From Bacillota bacterium (GTDB taxonomy: Bacteria; Bacillota; UBA4882; UBA8346), in the NCBI GenBank assembly GCA_023394955.1, contig JAEWZY010000020.1, positions 1 through 64,000 of the forward strand: a stretch of DNA of 64,000 bases. Direction: 5' to 3'. The notes beneath the pieces were generated by a model. The model did no database searches. It had not been told where the DNA came from and worked only from the letters and a program-made list of their open reading frames with translations. Each line of letters starts with the position of its first letter. The stretch's first letter is position 1. Both the position numbers and the translations under genes were made by a program. This document shows, one piece after another, positions 34,945 to 43,863 of this stretch.

Positions 34945-35268
34945 TTAAAATAAGCCGGGCATGCCTGGGATTTTGAGGTTTCCAGTTACCTTCGCCATTT
35001 CTGAGGCTGACATTTCTTGAGCTTGCTTGATTCCTTCATTCACAGCCGCGGTAATTAGGTCCTGAAGCATCTCCAAATCCTCTCCGGCTACTTCGGGATC
35101 GATTTTGATCGCCTTTAGCTCAAGTTTTCCGGAAAAGGTAACTTCAACGACGCCACCGCCGGCGGTGGCAGTTACAGTTTTTTCATCGAGTTCCTGCTGG
35201 ACTCGGGCCATCTCGGCTTGGATTTTTTGGATCTGCTTCATTGCCTGTTGCATATTGGGATTCATCAT
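34945..35268 (-). CDS. ybaB: YbaB/EbfC family nucleoid-associated protein
   Basis: 107 residues; AGGAGG precedes two ATGs (35268, 35265). Family pattern: MQQAMKQIQKIQAEMARVQQEL, then VTATAGGGVVEVTFSGKLELKAIKIDPE, and the C-terminal KVTGNLKIPGMPGLF. A small dimeric DNA-binding protein. Its ATG overlaps the dnaX stop (ATGA), suggesting coupled translation. Confidence 0.95.
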   Translation of the reverse strand: MMNPNMQQAMKQIQKIQAEMARVQQELDEKTVTATAGGGVVEVTFSGKLELKAIKIDPEVAGEDLEMLQDLITAAVNEGIKQAQEMSASEMAKVTGNLKIPGMPGLF

Positions 35269-36839
35269 TTTTCCTCCTTTGATACTGGCCGTACTTCACC
35301 TCCGAAGAGGTCCACGGTTCTTTTTAAAATATCCGGCTCCTGGCTCCCGCTTTGGGTGGCTGGGGCCGGTTCTTCCAAGGGGACAAAGTTGATCTTAAGA
35401 TCCTGTCCGCAGAGGTTTTTTAAAATGCCCTCCAATAACTCTTTGTTATTGGGTAGTTGAACATTTTCAAGGTGGAATTTGAGGTTGGGCGGAAAACCTA
35501 CCACCAGCTCATTTCCTTCAAAGCTAATTGGTTTACCTTCCTGGACTAAAGCGGCCAAGGTCCGTTTTTTCTTCTTGATCACCTCTAAGAAGACTTCCCA
35601 ATGCTTTAGAGGGTTATTAATCAACGGTTCGGCGGATTGGAGCGCCGATTTTTTACCTTCATCAGATTTAAGCTCAGGATCCCTTCCCGAAGTATTCCGC
35701 GAGGGGGTTTCTACTACCGGAAGGGGAATGCTTTTAACCGGTGTAATATTAGCCGGTAATAGAGCTTCCAATTTGGCGATTCGCGATTCCAAATCACTTG
35801 TCGGTGTTGGATTGGTGAGTTTTATTAAGGCCAACTCTAAGGGAAGGGAACTTTGTTGGCTCCGTTTCACCTCCAAGGTTGCATTGGCTAAAGTTTCAAT
35901 AATTCCGATTAATTCCTCCGTGGCGAACCCGATCTTCTGGTCAGACCCTAAAGCCGCCAATAACAACTCCCGAAAATGTTCTACCAAACTTCGGCCAAAT
36001 TGCCAGAGGTCTTTGCCGCTGAGATTAACATCGGCCAAAAGGCCCAACGCCCTTTTGGTATTTTTCTCTTTGATGGCCGCTGTCAGATGATCGATCTCTT
36101 CTTGGTCGATCAAGCCCAGAACCGCCCGGACATTAGATTCTTCCAATTTGGTTTGACTGTGGGCCAGGGTTTGTTCGAGCAGACCCACCGCATCGCGCAT
36201 CCCGCCATCGGCGTGTTTGGCGATTAACTCCAGGGCTGCGCCGGATGACTCAAGCTTTTCGGCGGTAACGATCTGTTTCAAGCGGCCTTTTATTTCGTTA
36301 ACGGTAAATCGTTTAAAATCAAAACGTTGACAACGGGAAAGGATCGTGGCCGGTATCTTATGGACCTCGGTGGTGGCTAAGATAAACACCACGAATTCCG
36401 GGGGTTCCTCCAGGGTCTTTAAGAGGGCGTTAAAAGCCTCCGTAGTTAACATATGCACTTCATCAATGATATAAATCTTGTATTTTCCTTCGGCGGGAGC
36501 AAATTTTACCTTCTCCCGCAGATCGCGAATTTCATCGATGCCCCGGTTAGAAGCGGCGTCAATCTCAAGAACATCTAAAAAAACACCTTCATTGATCCTG
36601 ACGCAACAGGAACATTGATCGCAAGGCTCGGCCCCTTTAAGGTTTTCACAGTTTAAGGCTTTGGCCAATATTTTAGCGATACTGGTTTTGCCCGTGCCTC
36701 TTGGCCCTGTAAACAGATAGGCGTGGGCCACTCGTTTGCCGGCTACGGCATTAATCAAAGTAGTGGTCACATGACTTTGCCCGACGAAATCCTGGAAACA
36801 CCCAGGGCGCCAACGCCGGTATAAAGTTTGGTATTCCAT
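35265..36839 (-). CDS. dnaX: DNA polymerase III gamma/tau subunit
   Basis: 524 residues. AAA+ clamp loader: YRRWRPGCFQDFVGQSHV, P-loop GPRGTGKTSIAK, zinc Cys set CENLKGAEPCDQCSCC, Walker B IYIIDEVHML, sensor FNALLKTLEEPPEFVVFILATTEVHKIPATILSRCQ (read in pieces), and domain III to about residue 360. A variable tau-like C-terminus follows. An A-rich Lys run near codons 420-423 could be a slippery site, as in some dnaX genes, but no stimulator was identified. First gene of dnaX-ybaB-recR. Confidence 0.95.
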   Translation of the reverse strand: MEYQTLYRRWRPGCFQDFVGQSHVTTTLINAVAGKRVAHAYLFTGPRGTGKTSIAKILAKALNCENLKGAEPCDQCSCCVRINEGVFLDVLEIDAASNRGIDEIRDLREKVKFAPAEGKYKIYIIDEVHMLTTEAFNALLKTLEEPPEFVVFILATTEVHKIPATILSRCQRFDFKRFTVNEIKGRLKQIVTAEKLESSGAALELIAKHADGGMRDAVGLLEQTLAHSQTKLEESNVRAVLGLIDQEEIDHLTAAIKEKNTKRALGLLADVNLSGKDLWQFGRSLVEHFRELLLAALGSDQKIGFATEELIGIIETLANATLEVKRSQQSSLPLELALIKLTNPTPTSDLESRIAKLEALLPANITPVKSIPLPVVETPSRNTSGRDPELKSDEGKKSALQSAEPLINNPLKHWEVFLEVIKKKKRTLAALVQEGKPISFEGNELVVGFPPNLKFHLENVQLPNNKELLEGILKNLCGQDLKINFVPLEEPAPATQSGSQEPDILKRTVDLFGGEVRPVSKEEK

Positions 36840-37014
36840 AGCCCGCCTCCCTTTGAGATTAATCTTTTTCTATTTCGCTACCCACCCCGGATCTCCTTTC
36901 ACAAAAAAATCCTAGCCTAAAGTTAATAGTCAAATCTCGAAAGTTATAACATAGCTATTTGAGTTACAATTCAAGAATATGCTATTACACCTAAAAACCG
37001 ACTGATAAAAAAGG

Positions 37015-37031
37015 GGAAGCTGAAAGCTTCC
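37015..37031 (-). terminator. Terminator of the UbiA/MenA prenyltransferase gene
   Basis: GGAAGCT/AGCTTCC stem with a 3-base loop, followed on the minus strand by CCTTTTTTATC. Confidence 0.8.
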
Positions 37032-37106
37032 TTCTAAAAATCAAACTTATGACTTTCAAACCAGACTTGATTTTTTCTTTTACACTTTAAACTTTTTACT
37101 TAAGCA

Positions 37107-38012
37107 TTACCCCCACCAAAGACCTAAGCCAATTAATAATCCGGTCAAACCGTGGAGACTGACATTCCCGGCCAATACCGGAATCAATTCCTTGGTCGGC
37201 CCTTGATAAGACCATGATTTTAGACCAATCCAAACCGCTAATGGAATGGTGCTATACGAAAACAGGACCTGTTCCGGAAAGATCCCGCCCAGAATGCCAA
37301 CTAATACGAATAAATAGGCTGCCGAAATTATAGCAAAATAAATCCATACAATTCGATGTTCACCGCCGGCCCGAACAGTCCAATTTCTTTTTCCGGCGTC
37401 ACGGTCGGCATGATAGTCCGGAATTTGATTTAAGATTAACACACCCATGATCAAAAATCCTACAGGCACGCCGGCCAAAAATCCTTTCCAGGCCATGGTC
37501 TTGGTTTGCAGAAGGTAACTACCCAGAACGGCTAAGGGGCCAAAAGCCAATCCTACCGCTAGCTCACCCCAACCCCGCCCCATCCCGAAAGTCCATGATA
37601 GACTGTAGAAAACTCCCAAAGCCGCCCCGATGACACTTAATATCAAGATAAATGGTTGCCGGCATAAAATAGACAAGGATGCGGACAAGAACAAGCCGAT
37701 ACCATAACAGCAGATTGATCCTTTCAAACATTTTTCCCTTGATAAAATGCCTTTTTGAATACAGCGGCTTCCACCGCTGAACGGGGTGGGAGTTTGATTA
37801 ATCAGATCGCTTCCTTCGGCGTCGAAATAATCATTTAGCAGATTGGCGCCGGCATGTTCAAAGATGACAATTACTAAGGCGAACACTAAAGACCATATTC
37901 TAAACACACCTTCTCGTTCGGCCAAGGCCGCGCCAACTAGCGCCGGAATGATTGAAGCGGTGAAAAAAGGCGCTCTGGTAGCCACGAACCAGTATTTGAT
38001 CTTATTAAACAT
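37107..38012 (-). CDS. menA: UbiA/MenA family prenyltransferase
   Basis: 301 residues with about eight or nine membrane helices. The two Mg-binding Asp motifs are NLLNDYFDAEGSD (about 57-69) and NQIPDYHADRDAGKRNWTVR (about 195-215). The pattern fits 1,4-dihydroxy-2-naphthoate prenyltransferase (MenA) in menaquinone synthesis, with an N-terminal WFVATRAPFFTASIIPALVG. No other men genes are in the window, so another UbiA-type acceptor is possible. Confidence 0.82.
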   Translation of the reverse strand: MFNKIKYWFVATRAPFFTASIIPALVGAALAEREGVFRIWSLVFALVIVIFEHAGANLLNDYFDAEGSDLINQTPTPFSGGSRCIQKGILSREKCLKGSICCYGIGLFLSASLSILCRQPFILILSVIGAALGVFYSLSWTFGMGRGWGELAVGLAFGPLAVLGSYLLQTKTMAWKGFLAGVPVGFLIMGVLILNQIPDYHADRDAGKRNWTVRAGGEHRIVWIYFAIISAAYLFVLVGILGGIFPEQVLFSYSTIPLAVWIGLKSWSYQGPTKELIPVLAGNVSLHGLTGLLIGLGLWWG

Positions 38013-38140
38013 TATTAATACCTCTTTTAAAATTATCCATTTCGGATTAGAATTCGAAATGGATCGGCTATTGACTGTAACTTTTATTAAACATAAGCGA
38101 CAAAAGTTCCAGAGCTAACAACTAAAAACAGGGCAAGATC

Positions 38141-38389
38141 TTATTGGGGAAAGCTTAATGTCTGGACTGTCAGGCCTGGGATTTCTTCCAGTTCGCGGTG
38201 GAACTTCATTAAATCCTCCAATTCGCTTTCAACCACTAAAGTTATTAACCCATTTTCTTTCTGGGGACCGGGAATCCCCATTCGACAAAGGATTTCACTG
38301 CCATACTTCGTAATTATTTCTTGTACTTCGGGAGCGACCTCAGCCCGTTCTTCAACTAAGATACCCATGATCGACAAAGGGGTTGCCAT
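38141..38389 (-). CDS. TM1266 family putative regulator of the FeFe-hydrogenase system
   Basis: ATG 38389 with GAGGTGA 5-6 bases upstream; 82 residues. ACT-like ferredoxin fold: LSIMGILVEERAEVAPEVQEIITKYGSEILCRMGIP, then GLITLVVES, then a helix and final strand. The protein family is usually found with hydrogenase maturation genes; none is in view here. Function inferred from family context only. Confidence 0.8.
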   Translation of the reverse strand: MATPLSIMGILVEERAEVAPEVQEIITKYGSEILCRMGIPGPQKENGLITLVVESELEDLMKFHRELEEIPGLTVQTLSFPQ

Positions 38390-38537
38390 TAAGATCACCT
38401 CGGCGTTATTTTAACCAGTTTTCCGGTTAGTTATCAATTCACAAGGAAATATTAATAAAACCGTCTTCCGCAAGCTTGACAAGGTTACGCTAACTAGCTA
38501 TAGTTAAAAAGGGAAAGTTTTTTAGAAAGGACTTTTA

Positions 38538-39617
38538 ATGAAAAGGTTAACAACATTTTTATTAATTTTTATCTTTTTAATGACAGCAGTTGTTTTTGCG
38601 GAAACAGGGATACCGGCGGTTTCTTCAACAGCCAATCCTAAACCTAATCTTGAAAACACGGGTCTTATCTTGACAGCTGTTGGAGATATTAACTTTCACT
38701 CCATTGATGGTTTGGTAATCAAGGACCCGGAATTTCCTTGGAGAGGCACTATTGATATTTTAAAAAAGGCCTCGATTTTGGTGGGGAACCTGGAAGCGCC
38801 CCTTTCGAAACGGGGCTCGGTTTATACTGATAAAACCTGGCTGTTACGGGCCGACCCTCGTACGGTGGAGTCGCTGGTCAAGGCGGGCTTTGATATTCTT
38901 ACCCTGGCCAACAACCATATGATGGATTATGGCCCCCTAGCTATGGAAGACACATTGGCAGCGCTGGACAACGCTGGAATTGCCAGGACCGGGGCGGGCA
39001 ATAACCTTATCCAAGCCCGCCAAGCAGCGATTCTTAGCGCTTCAGATGGAACTAAGTTCGCTTTTCTCGCGTACTCTTTAACTTATCCGGAGCTATTTTG
39101 GGCTAATGCGACCCGTCCCGGGACCCCATACGGCAACCCGGCCTTCTTTGTTCCGGACATTAAAAAAGCAAAAACCCTGGTCGACCATGTGATAGTCTCT
39201 TTCCACTGGGGGAAAGAATTGCATAATTATCCTTCCGATTACCAGAAAAACTATGGACGTTTAGCGATTGACTCCGGAGCTTCAGTGGTCCTAGGCCACC
39301 ATCCCCATGTGCTTCAGGGGATTGAAGTTTATAAGGAAGGCCTAATCGCCTATAGTCTAGGGAATTATGTCTTCGGATCATATTCAAAAAGGGTGAAGGA
39401 CAGCATTATTTTGGAAATCCACTGCGACCAAAAGGGTTTGAATGAAGCGCGGCTATATCCGATCAATGTTTTAAACCCGGTAGTTCAATTTCAACCCCGG
39501 CTTCAACAAGGAGCGGAAGCCCAACGGGTCCTGAAGGATCTGCAGACTTTTTCCAGCCAGTTTAAAACGGAGATTGAGGCCCAGGGGGATGTAGGGGTAA
39601 TTAGAATAGCTAAATAA
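38538..39617 (+). CDS. CapA family (poly-gamma-glutamate synthesis-type) secreted phosphoesterase-like protein
   Basis: 359 residues with signal peptide KRLTTFLLIFIFLMTAVVFAE. Metallophosphatase-like PGA_cap domain: LTAVGDINFHS near 52, VGNLEAPLSKRG, LANNHMMDYG, VSFHWGKELHNYP, and VLGHHPHVLQGIEVY...YSLGNYVFGSY (metal His). CapA proteins support capsule or polyglutamate export in some bacteria, but most homologues have no known substrate. It is monocistronic and bounded by a terminator; no cap genes adjacent. Confidence 0.87.
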   Translation: MKRLTTFLLIFIFLMTAVVFAETGIPAVSSTANPKPNLENTGLILTAVGDINFHSIDGLVIKDPEFPWRGTIDILKKASILVGNLEAPLSKRGSVYTDKTWLLRADPRTVESLVKAGFDILTLANNHMMDYGPLAMEDTLAALDNAGIARTGAGNNLIQARQAAILSASDGTKFAFLAYSLTYPELFWANATRPGTPYGNPAFFVPDIKKAKTLVDHVIVSFHWGKELHNYPSDYQKNYGRLAIDSGASVVLGHHPHVLQGIEVYKEGLIAYSLGNYVFGSYSKRVKDSIILEIHCDQKGLNEARLYPINVLNPVVQFQPRLQQGAEAQRVLKDLQTFSSQFKTEIEAQGDVGVIRIAK

Positions 39618-39677
39618 CTCCTTGGGAATTACCCATATCAGATTTTTTAATTAATTATCTATGTATGTCCAAGTTGC

Positions 39678-39703
39678 ACAAGGGCGATTTCTCGCCCTTG
39701 TTT
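39678..39703 (+). terminator. Terminator of the CapA-family gene
   Basis: A 10-bp stem (39678-39687 with 39692-39701, ACAAGGGCGA/TCGCCCTTGT), then TTTAATTTT. Confidence 0.85.
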
Positions 39704-39862
39704 AATTTTAGGGATTAAAATTTGATATAATAGCCGGATTAACTAAACCAGACCCTATCCCTTTTCAAACAACTCAAAAAAATTCCCATCTTTTTGAAGG
39801 AGTTTGAAAATTTATCCCGAAAACTAAATTATTCCATCTTTGTAACTATGATGAAAGTAGTT

Positions 39863-40114
39863 AGGCCGTATCCCGAAATCACCGGGCTGTTCCTAAAAAT
39901 TAATCCGCCCCATGAAAAAACCGCCGGACCGCATCTTAAAATCGTTGCGCCGCACGAAAAAACGGTTCCGCAGTATTGAAAAACCGATCCGCCGCGCCCA
40001 AAAATGACAGCGCCGCGTGAAAAAATCATCGGGCCGCAACCAAAAATTGTAGCGCCGCTCCAAAAAACCGATCCGCCGCATCAAAAAATCGTTGGGCCGC
40101 GCGTAGGAACCGTT
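39863..40114. repeat. Degenerate 21-bp tandem repeat array (12 units)
   Basis: Twelve head-to-tail 21-bp units with starts every 21 bases from 39863 (39863, 39884, 39905 and so on to 40094), no gaps or indels. Consensus about SSGCCGCNNNNAAAAANCGNT: a GCCGC core, then an A5-A6 tract, then a variable tail. Units are heavily diverged. Read on the minus strand in one frame this gives degenerate RRxxFxx heptapeptides for 87 codons without a stop; on the plus strand one frame gives PHxKxVx heptads broken by a stop. No SD supports translation. The A-tracts recur every two helical turns. Confidence 0.88.
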
Positions 40115-40256
40115 CAAACAGTAACAATCTTGATCAAGTAGAAAGTTAAAAGTCACAAGTCGAAAGTTGAGAAGACCGATAAACTTACCTAAATCTTTTA
40201 ACTTGAGACTATAGACTTTTATACTTGTACAAATTTCAAAAAGGAGTGATTTAATA

Positions 40257-40916
40257 ATGGCAAACGGTAACCGAATCGACCAATTTCTTTTGGCGTCACG
40301 AGTAATGATCGAAAACTCTCTCCAAGACGAACAGCTTAAACAAGCCTTGGCTACTTACGGATACACCGAGGAAAAGTTAAACCAAGGCAAGGAGCTGTAT
40401 GAGAAAGCGGAAACGTTTCACAACGCCCGCAAAAAAGAGTACGGCGAACAGATCGCGGCCACCGCCGAATTAGACACTGTCTGGGATCAAGTGGAAAAGC
40501 AGTACATGAAAACCTTGAAAATCGCCAGAGTCGCTTTGAAAGATAATGTTAAAGCTTATGAATCAACCATGCTCTTCGGCGATCGAAAACGCAGCCTCTC
40601 CGGCTGGCTCGAACAAACGCGGGCTTTTTACTCTAATATAATGGCGGATTCTCATTTCTTAACTGCCTTATCCGTTTACGGCTACACCCAAGAAAAACTT
40701 GAACAAGAAGCGGCCCAAATCGATCAGGTCATCGCCAAACACTTGGTCCAAAAGAAAGAGATCGGCGAAGCCCAGGAAGCTACCGAAGTAAGGGACAAGG
40801 CCTTGGATAACCTAGCCAAATGGATCTCCGACTTCCGGGCCGTAGCCAAGGTAGTACTGGAGGACAATCCGCAACAACTGGAGAAATTGGGGATATTGGC
40901 GCGAACTAAAGTTTAA
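40257..40916 (+). CDS. Hypothetical all-helical protein with internal duplication
   Basis: 219 residues with AAGGAG before the ATG. I do not recognise a family. Two halves of about 100 residues repeat: LATYGYTEEKLNQGKELYEKAETFHNARKKEYGEQ (about 30-65) parallels LSVYGYTQEKLEQEAAQIDQVIAKHLVQKKEIGEA (about 135-170), both read in pieces, each followed by helix and an ARVAL/AKVVLEDN segment. Highly charged, no signal or membrane helix. A two four-helix-bundle arrangement is likely. It lies directly after the 21-bp repeat array and before a terminator. Confidence 0.75.
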   Translation: MANGNRIDQFLLASRVMIENSLQDEQLKQALATYGYTEEKLNQGKELYEKAETFHNARKKEYGEQIAATAELDTVWDQVEKQYMKTLKIARVALKDNVKAYESTMLFGDRKRSLSGWLEQTRAFYSNIMADSHFLTALSVYGYTQEKLEQEAAQIDQVIAKHLVQKKEIGEAQEATEVRDKALDNLAKWISDFRAVAKVVLEDNPQQLEKLGILARTKV

Positions 40917-41024
40917 AGAGCAAAGGATAAAATGGATAATTGTACAACCAAGACAGAGGTAATAGAAGATTGTATTCTCAAGACATGGTACACTATGAGA
41001 TATAATCAGAGGCGGGAAGGTCAT

Positions 41025-41050
41025 AAAAAGAACCCGGTCGGGTTCTTTTT
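41025..41050. terminator. Bidirectional terminator
   Basis: AAAAAGAACCC (41025-41035) pairs with GGGTTCTTTTT (41040-41050), 4-base loop, between the convergent genes at 40257-40916 and 41067-43682. Confidence 0.85.
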
Positions 41051-41066
41051 TAGATAAATAATTCTC

Positions 41067-43682
41067 CTATAAACTTACCACTGTTTGTTCCGGGGGAACC
41101 ATCCGGGCTTTAATAACTTGCTGCCAGGCCTCATCGGACAAGGGCCGGTCGAAACTGCGGAACCCGGCCAGTTTAAAGCCGTGTTTTTCCGCTAGTTTTC
41201 TGGTATAAGCGACGGTAGCGGCGTTGATATCGATCCCTAATCCGAAATGTTCATAATGATGGTCCAGGGCCAACATCATCGTCTCCGACATACAAGCATA
41301 AGCTTGTCCCCGTTCAAATCCGAAGTCCCATCCCAAATCGGGACATCCCGGCGCCGCCATTACCCCTCCGTCAATCACCAACACATCCGGACGGGCTTCT
41401 TTAACTTCGACACTTACATCGGGCGGCCTGGAAACATCACAAACAACCGAACCGAACTTCAACATAGCCGGAGTGATCAGACTATTGACCTGACTGGTAG
41501 CGGTTACAACCACATCCGCTTGGGGTAGATAAGCTTCGATTTCAACCGTATAAATTAGCGGCGAATCGCCTTGGGCCATTTCCGCGAAATTTTGATACTC
41601 TTCGATGGACGCGTCCGCCGCCGGCATCTGGGGGCGCCCTTTGACCCATTGGTAGATTGCCCCGCCGTCTCGGATCTCATTTTGATTTAAATGTTGATAA
41701 ATCTCAGCAACCAGCTTCATTAACCTTCGTCTACTGTGTTCCTGGTTCAAAGGATTTCCGATCAGAATCAAAGAGTTTACTTTTTCGGCCAAGAAAATAG
41801 CGGTATTCCGTCCAATGGAACCGGTAGCCCCGACAACTGCGGCGATAGTCCGCTCGATCGGCACATCAAGACGCCTGGCTGCTTCCAAAGTCGCGTCCAC
41901 AGCAGCGGACACCGTATAACTGTTCCCGGTGGTTAAGGCGACCCCCAAGTTACGGAGGTCCCGGCCTCCTTTAGTGACTACCGAGGTATAGGCGCCCAAG
42001 CCCACAATACCGGCTCCTCGATCTTTGGCGAGTTTGACGGCTGCTTCCAGTTCCGTCTGGACCTGTTCTTTAGGGAGATTCATCAGTTCCTCCGAAGTCC
42101 GGCTGACACAAATAAATTCTCCGTATGCGGTAGCGCCGGTTTTGGAAGTGATTCTGGTCTTAGCGACTACAAAGGGTTCTACCAAGTCATTCCAGCGGTT
42201 AACTAAATTTTGCAATTCCGGTTCGGAGAAAGCCTCTAAAGCCTGATCAAATTCCAAATAATTCTTTAGATATAAAGGATGGACCAGGAAGGCAAAGCGG
42301 CCTTCTTCCGGAAGCCCACTGGGGCGGACCGGTTCCTTGACGGCTATCTTTGACGGTTTGTTCTCCGGCGTGGCTTGTCCCACTAAATGAGATAAGAATA
42401 AAGCGGTATTACCCGTAGCCAAACACGAAGCCGTTCTTTCAATAGCGTCCATCGCCTTTTTACAATCAGCCTCGCTGATAATCAAAGGCGGTTCTAAACG
42501 AATTACATTGGCCCCATTCAAAGTAGGCGCTACTCTAATTTTTTCGACATTCAATAAATAACTGGAAACAACCGGTGATAAAAACTCTTGCTCAGCCATG
42601 ATACCCAGTAAAGTCCCGGGCAGGTTTTCTTGTGTCACACCTAACTCCAGACCCAGCATTAACCCGCGGCCCCGTATGTCGGAAATAACCGACCCATATT
42701 GTTTTTGGATCTCAGTTAGCCGTTCCAATAGATATTTTCCCTTGGCCGCTATTTCTGTAATAAGTTTTCTTTGATCGCAGGTCAAAAGTTGCAGGACTTT
42801 TAACCCTACTCGACAGGCGAGAGTGTTTCCGGCAAAGGTTGATGAATGTTTTAGGGCGAAATCTTCGGTATATACTTCTTCAGTGCACAAACAAGCGCCG
42901 ATCGGAATGATTCCGCCGCCAAGGGCTTTGGCGATGGTGATAATATCGGGTGTGATCCCATCCGTTTCACAAGCAAACATCCGGCCGGTACGGCCCAGGC
43001 CGGTTTGGACTTCGTCTGCGATTAACAAGACCCCGTAGCGGTGACAAATTTCCAGCGCGCCACGGAGATATCCTTCCGGAGGAATGATGATCCCGCCTTC
43101 GCCTTGAATCGGTTCAACGATGAAGGCAGCGTAAGTATTGGGTTTTGACTGAAGAGCTTCTTCCAGTCGATTGAGATCGCCGTATGGGATCCGGTCAAAC
43201 CCAGGAACCGGCGCTCCGAAACCTTTCTGGTAAGAATCTTTGCCCGTAGCCGATAAAGCGCCTAAAGTCTTGCCGTGAAAACTATTCTCCGTAGTGAGAA
43301 TGCCCAACCGTTTCGTGTAAATCCTGGCAATTTTGAAGGCGGCTTCATTGGCTTCGGCGCCGCTATTGGCAAAGGTCACATACTTGATTCCTTCCGGGGA
43401 AACACTTACCAACTCCCGGGCCAATTCTCCCGCCGCTGTCAAAAAGGAGGGCTGAATCATGCTTGGCTCCTGACTGGACTGTACTTCATTGACTGCCGCC
43501 CAAAGCTCAGGATGATTAAAACCAAATGGCAAAGCTCCATAAGAAGCAATAAAATCGATATATTTTTCGCCGGCTTGATCTATTAATTCACACCCCGTTC
43601 CTTGACGAAAAACCTTGTCCATATTTAATTGGCGTAAACGTTTGCCCAATGCGGGGTTGACAAACTCTTCATAAGGATGCAT
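41067..43682 (-). CDS. Fusion of class III aminotransferase and acyl-ACP-reductase-like dehydrogenase
   Basis: 871 residues in one frame. Residues about 1-430 are a class III PLP aminotransferase: NSGAEANEAAFKIAR, SFHGKTLGALSATG, LIADEVQTGLGRTG, IAKALGGG with the Schiff-base Lys (about 252), SSTFAGNTLACRVGL. Residues about 460-871 resemble cyanobacterial acyl-ACP reductase: FAFLVHPLYLKNYLEF, SKTGATAYGEFI, GLGAYTSVVTKGG, LTTGNSYTVSAAV, NAD(P) loop VVGATGSIGRN (about 617), and AYACMSETMMLALD, whose Cys (about 797) matches the acyl-binding Cys of that enzyme. A short linker (about 430-455) joins them. Inferred chemistry: acyl thioester to aldehyde, then transamination to a primary amine. No neighbouring pathway genes identify the acyl donor. 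Monocistronic. Confidence 0.85.
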   Translation of the reverse strand: MHPYEEFVNPALGKRLRQLNMDKVFRQGTGCELIDQAGEKYIDFIASYGALPFGFNHPELWAAVNEVQSSQEPSMIQPSFLTAAGELARELVSVSPEGIKYVTFANSGAEANEAAFKIARIYTKRLGILTTENSFHGKTLGALSATGKDSYQKGFGAPVPGFDRIPYGDLNRLEEALQSKPNTYAAFIVEPIQGEGGIIIPPEGYLRGALEICHRYGVLLIADEVQTGLGRTGRMFACETDGITPDIITIAKALGGGIIPIGACLCTEEVYTEDFALKHSSTFAGNTLACRVGLKVLQLLTCDQRKLITEIAAKGKYLLERLTEIQKQYGSVISDIRGRGLMLGLELGVTQENLPGTLLGIMAEQEFLSPVVSSYLLNVEKIRVAPTLNGANVIRLEPPLIISEADCKKAMDAIERTASCLATGNTALFLSHLVGQATPENKPSKIAVKEPVRPSGLPEEGRFAFLVHPLYLKNYLEFDQALEAFSEPELQNLVNRWNDLVEPFVVAKTRITSKTGATAYGEFICVSRTSEELMNLPKEQVQTELEAAVKLAKDRGAGIVGLGAYTSVVTKGGRDLRNLGVALTTGNSYTVSAAVDATLEAARRLDVPIERTIAAVVGATGSIGRNTAIFLAEKVNSLILIGNPLNQEHSRRRLMKLVAEIYQHLNQNEIRDGGAIYQWVKGRPQMPAADASIEEYQNFAEMAQGDSPLIYTVEIEAYLPQADVVVTATSQVNSLITPAMLKFGSVVCDVSRPPDVSVEVKEARPDVLVIDGGVMAAPGCPDLGWDFGFERGQAYACMSETMMLALDHHYEHFGLGIDINAATVAYTRKLAEKHGFKLAGFRSFDRPLSDEAWQQVIKARMVPPEQTVVSL

Positions 43683-43863
43683 TCTTTTCCTCCAGCTATC
43701 GATGTTTTGAAACCAAAACTAGTTTAACATTAATTGGATCAATGGTCAAGCCACTAATAACCGGAAAACAATAGCGTCCAAAGGGGAATTATTAAAAATC
43801 GTCCAAGAAAGCAAGGGCAAAATCTCAAACAAAGAAGGGCTTGATTAGCCGATAATTAACGGG

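Noticed and set aside
35479..36090. 203-codon plus-strand frame opposite dnaX
   Set aside because: Antisense shadow of dnaX, which has full family support.
36840..37106. SRP RNA gene beside dnaX, as in Bacillus
   Set aside because: No GGTGCTG/GGAA-type SRP core or Alu-like fold seen in the spacer.
39863..40114. CRISPR array
   Set aside because: 21-bp contiguous units with no spacers and no cas genes nearby.
39893..40156. 87-codon open frame on the minus strand through the 21-bp array
   Set aside because: GTG start without a ribosome site, composition fully explained by the repeat (RRxxFxx heptads), and frames on the other strand are similarly open. Kept as part of the repeat finding, not as a gene.
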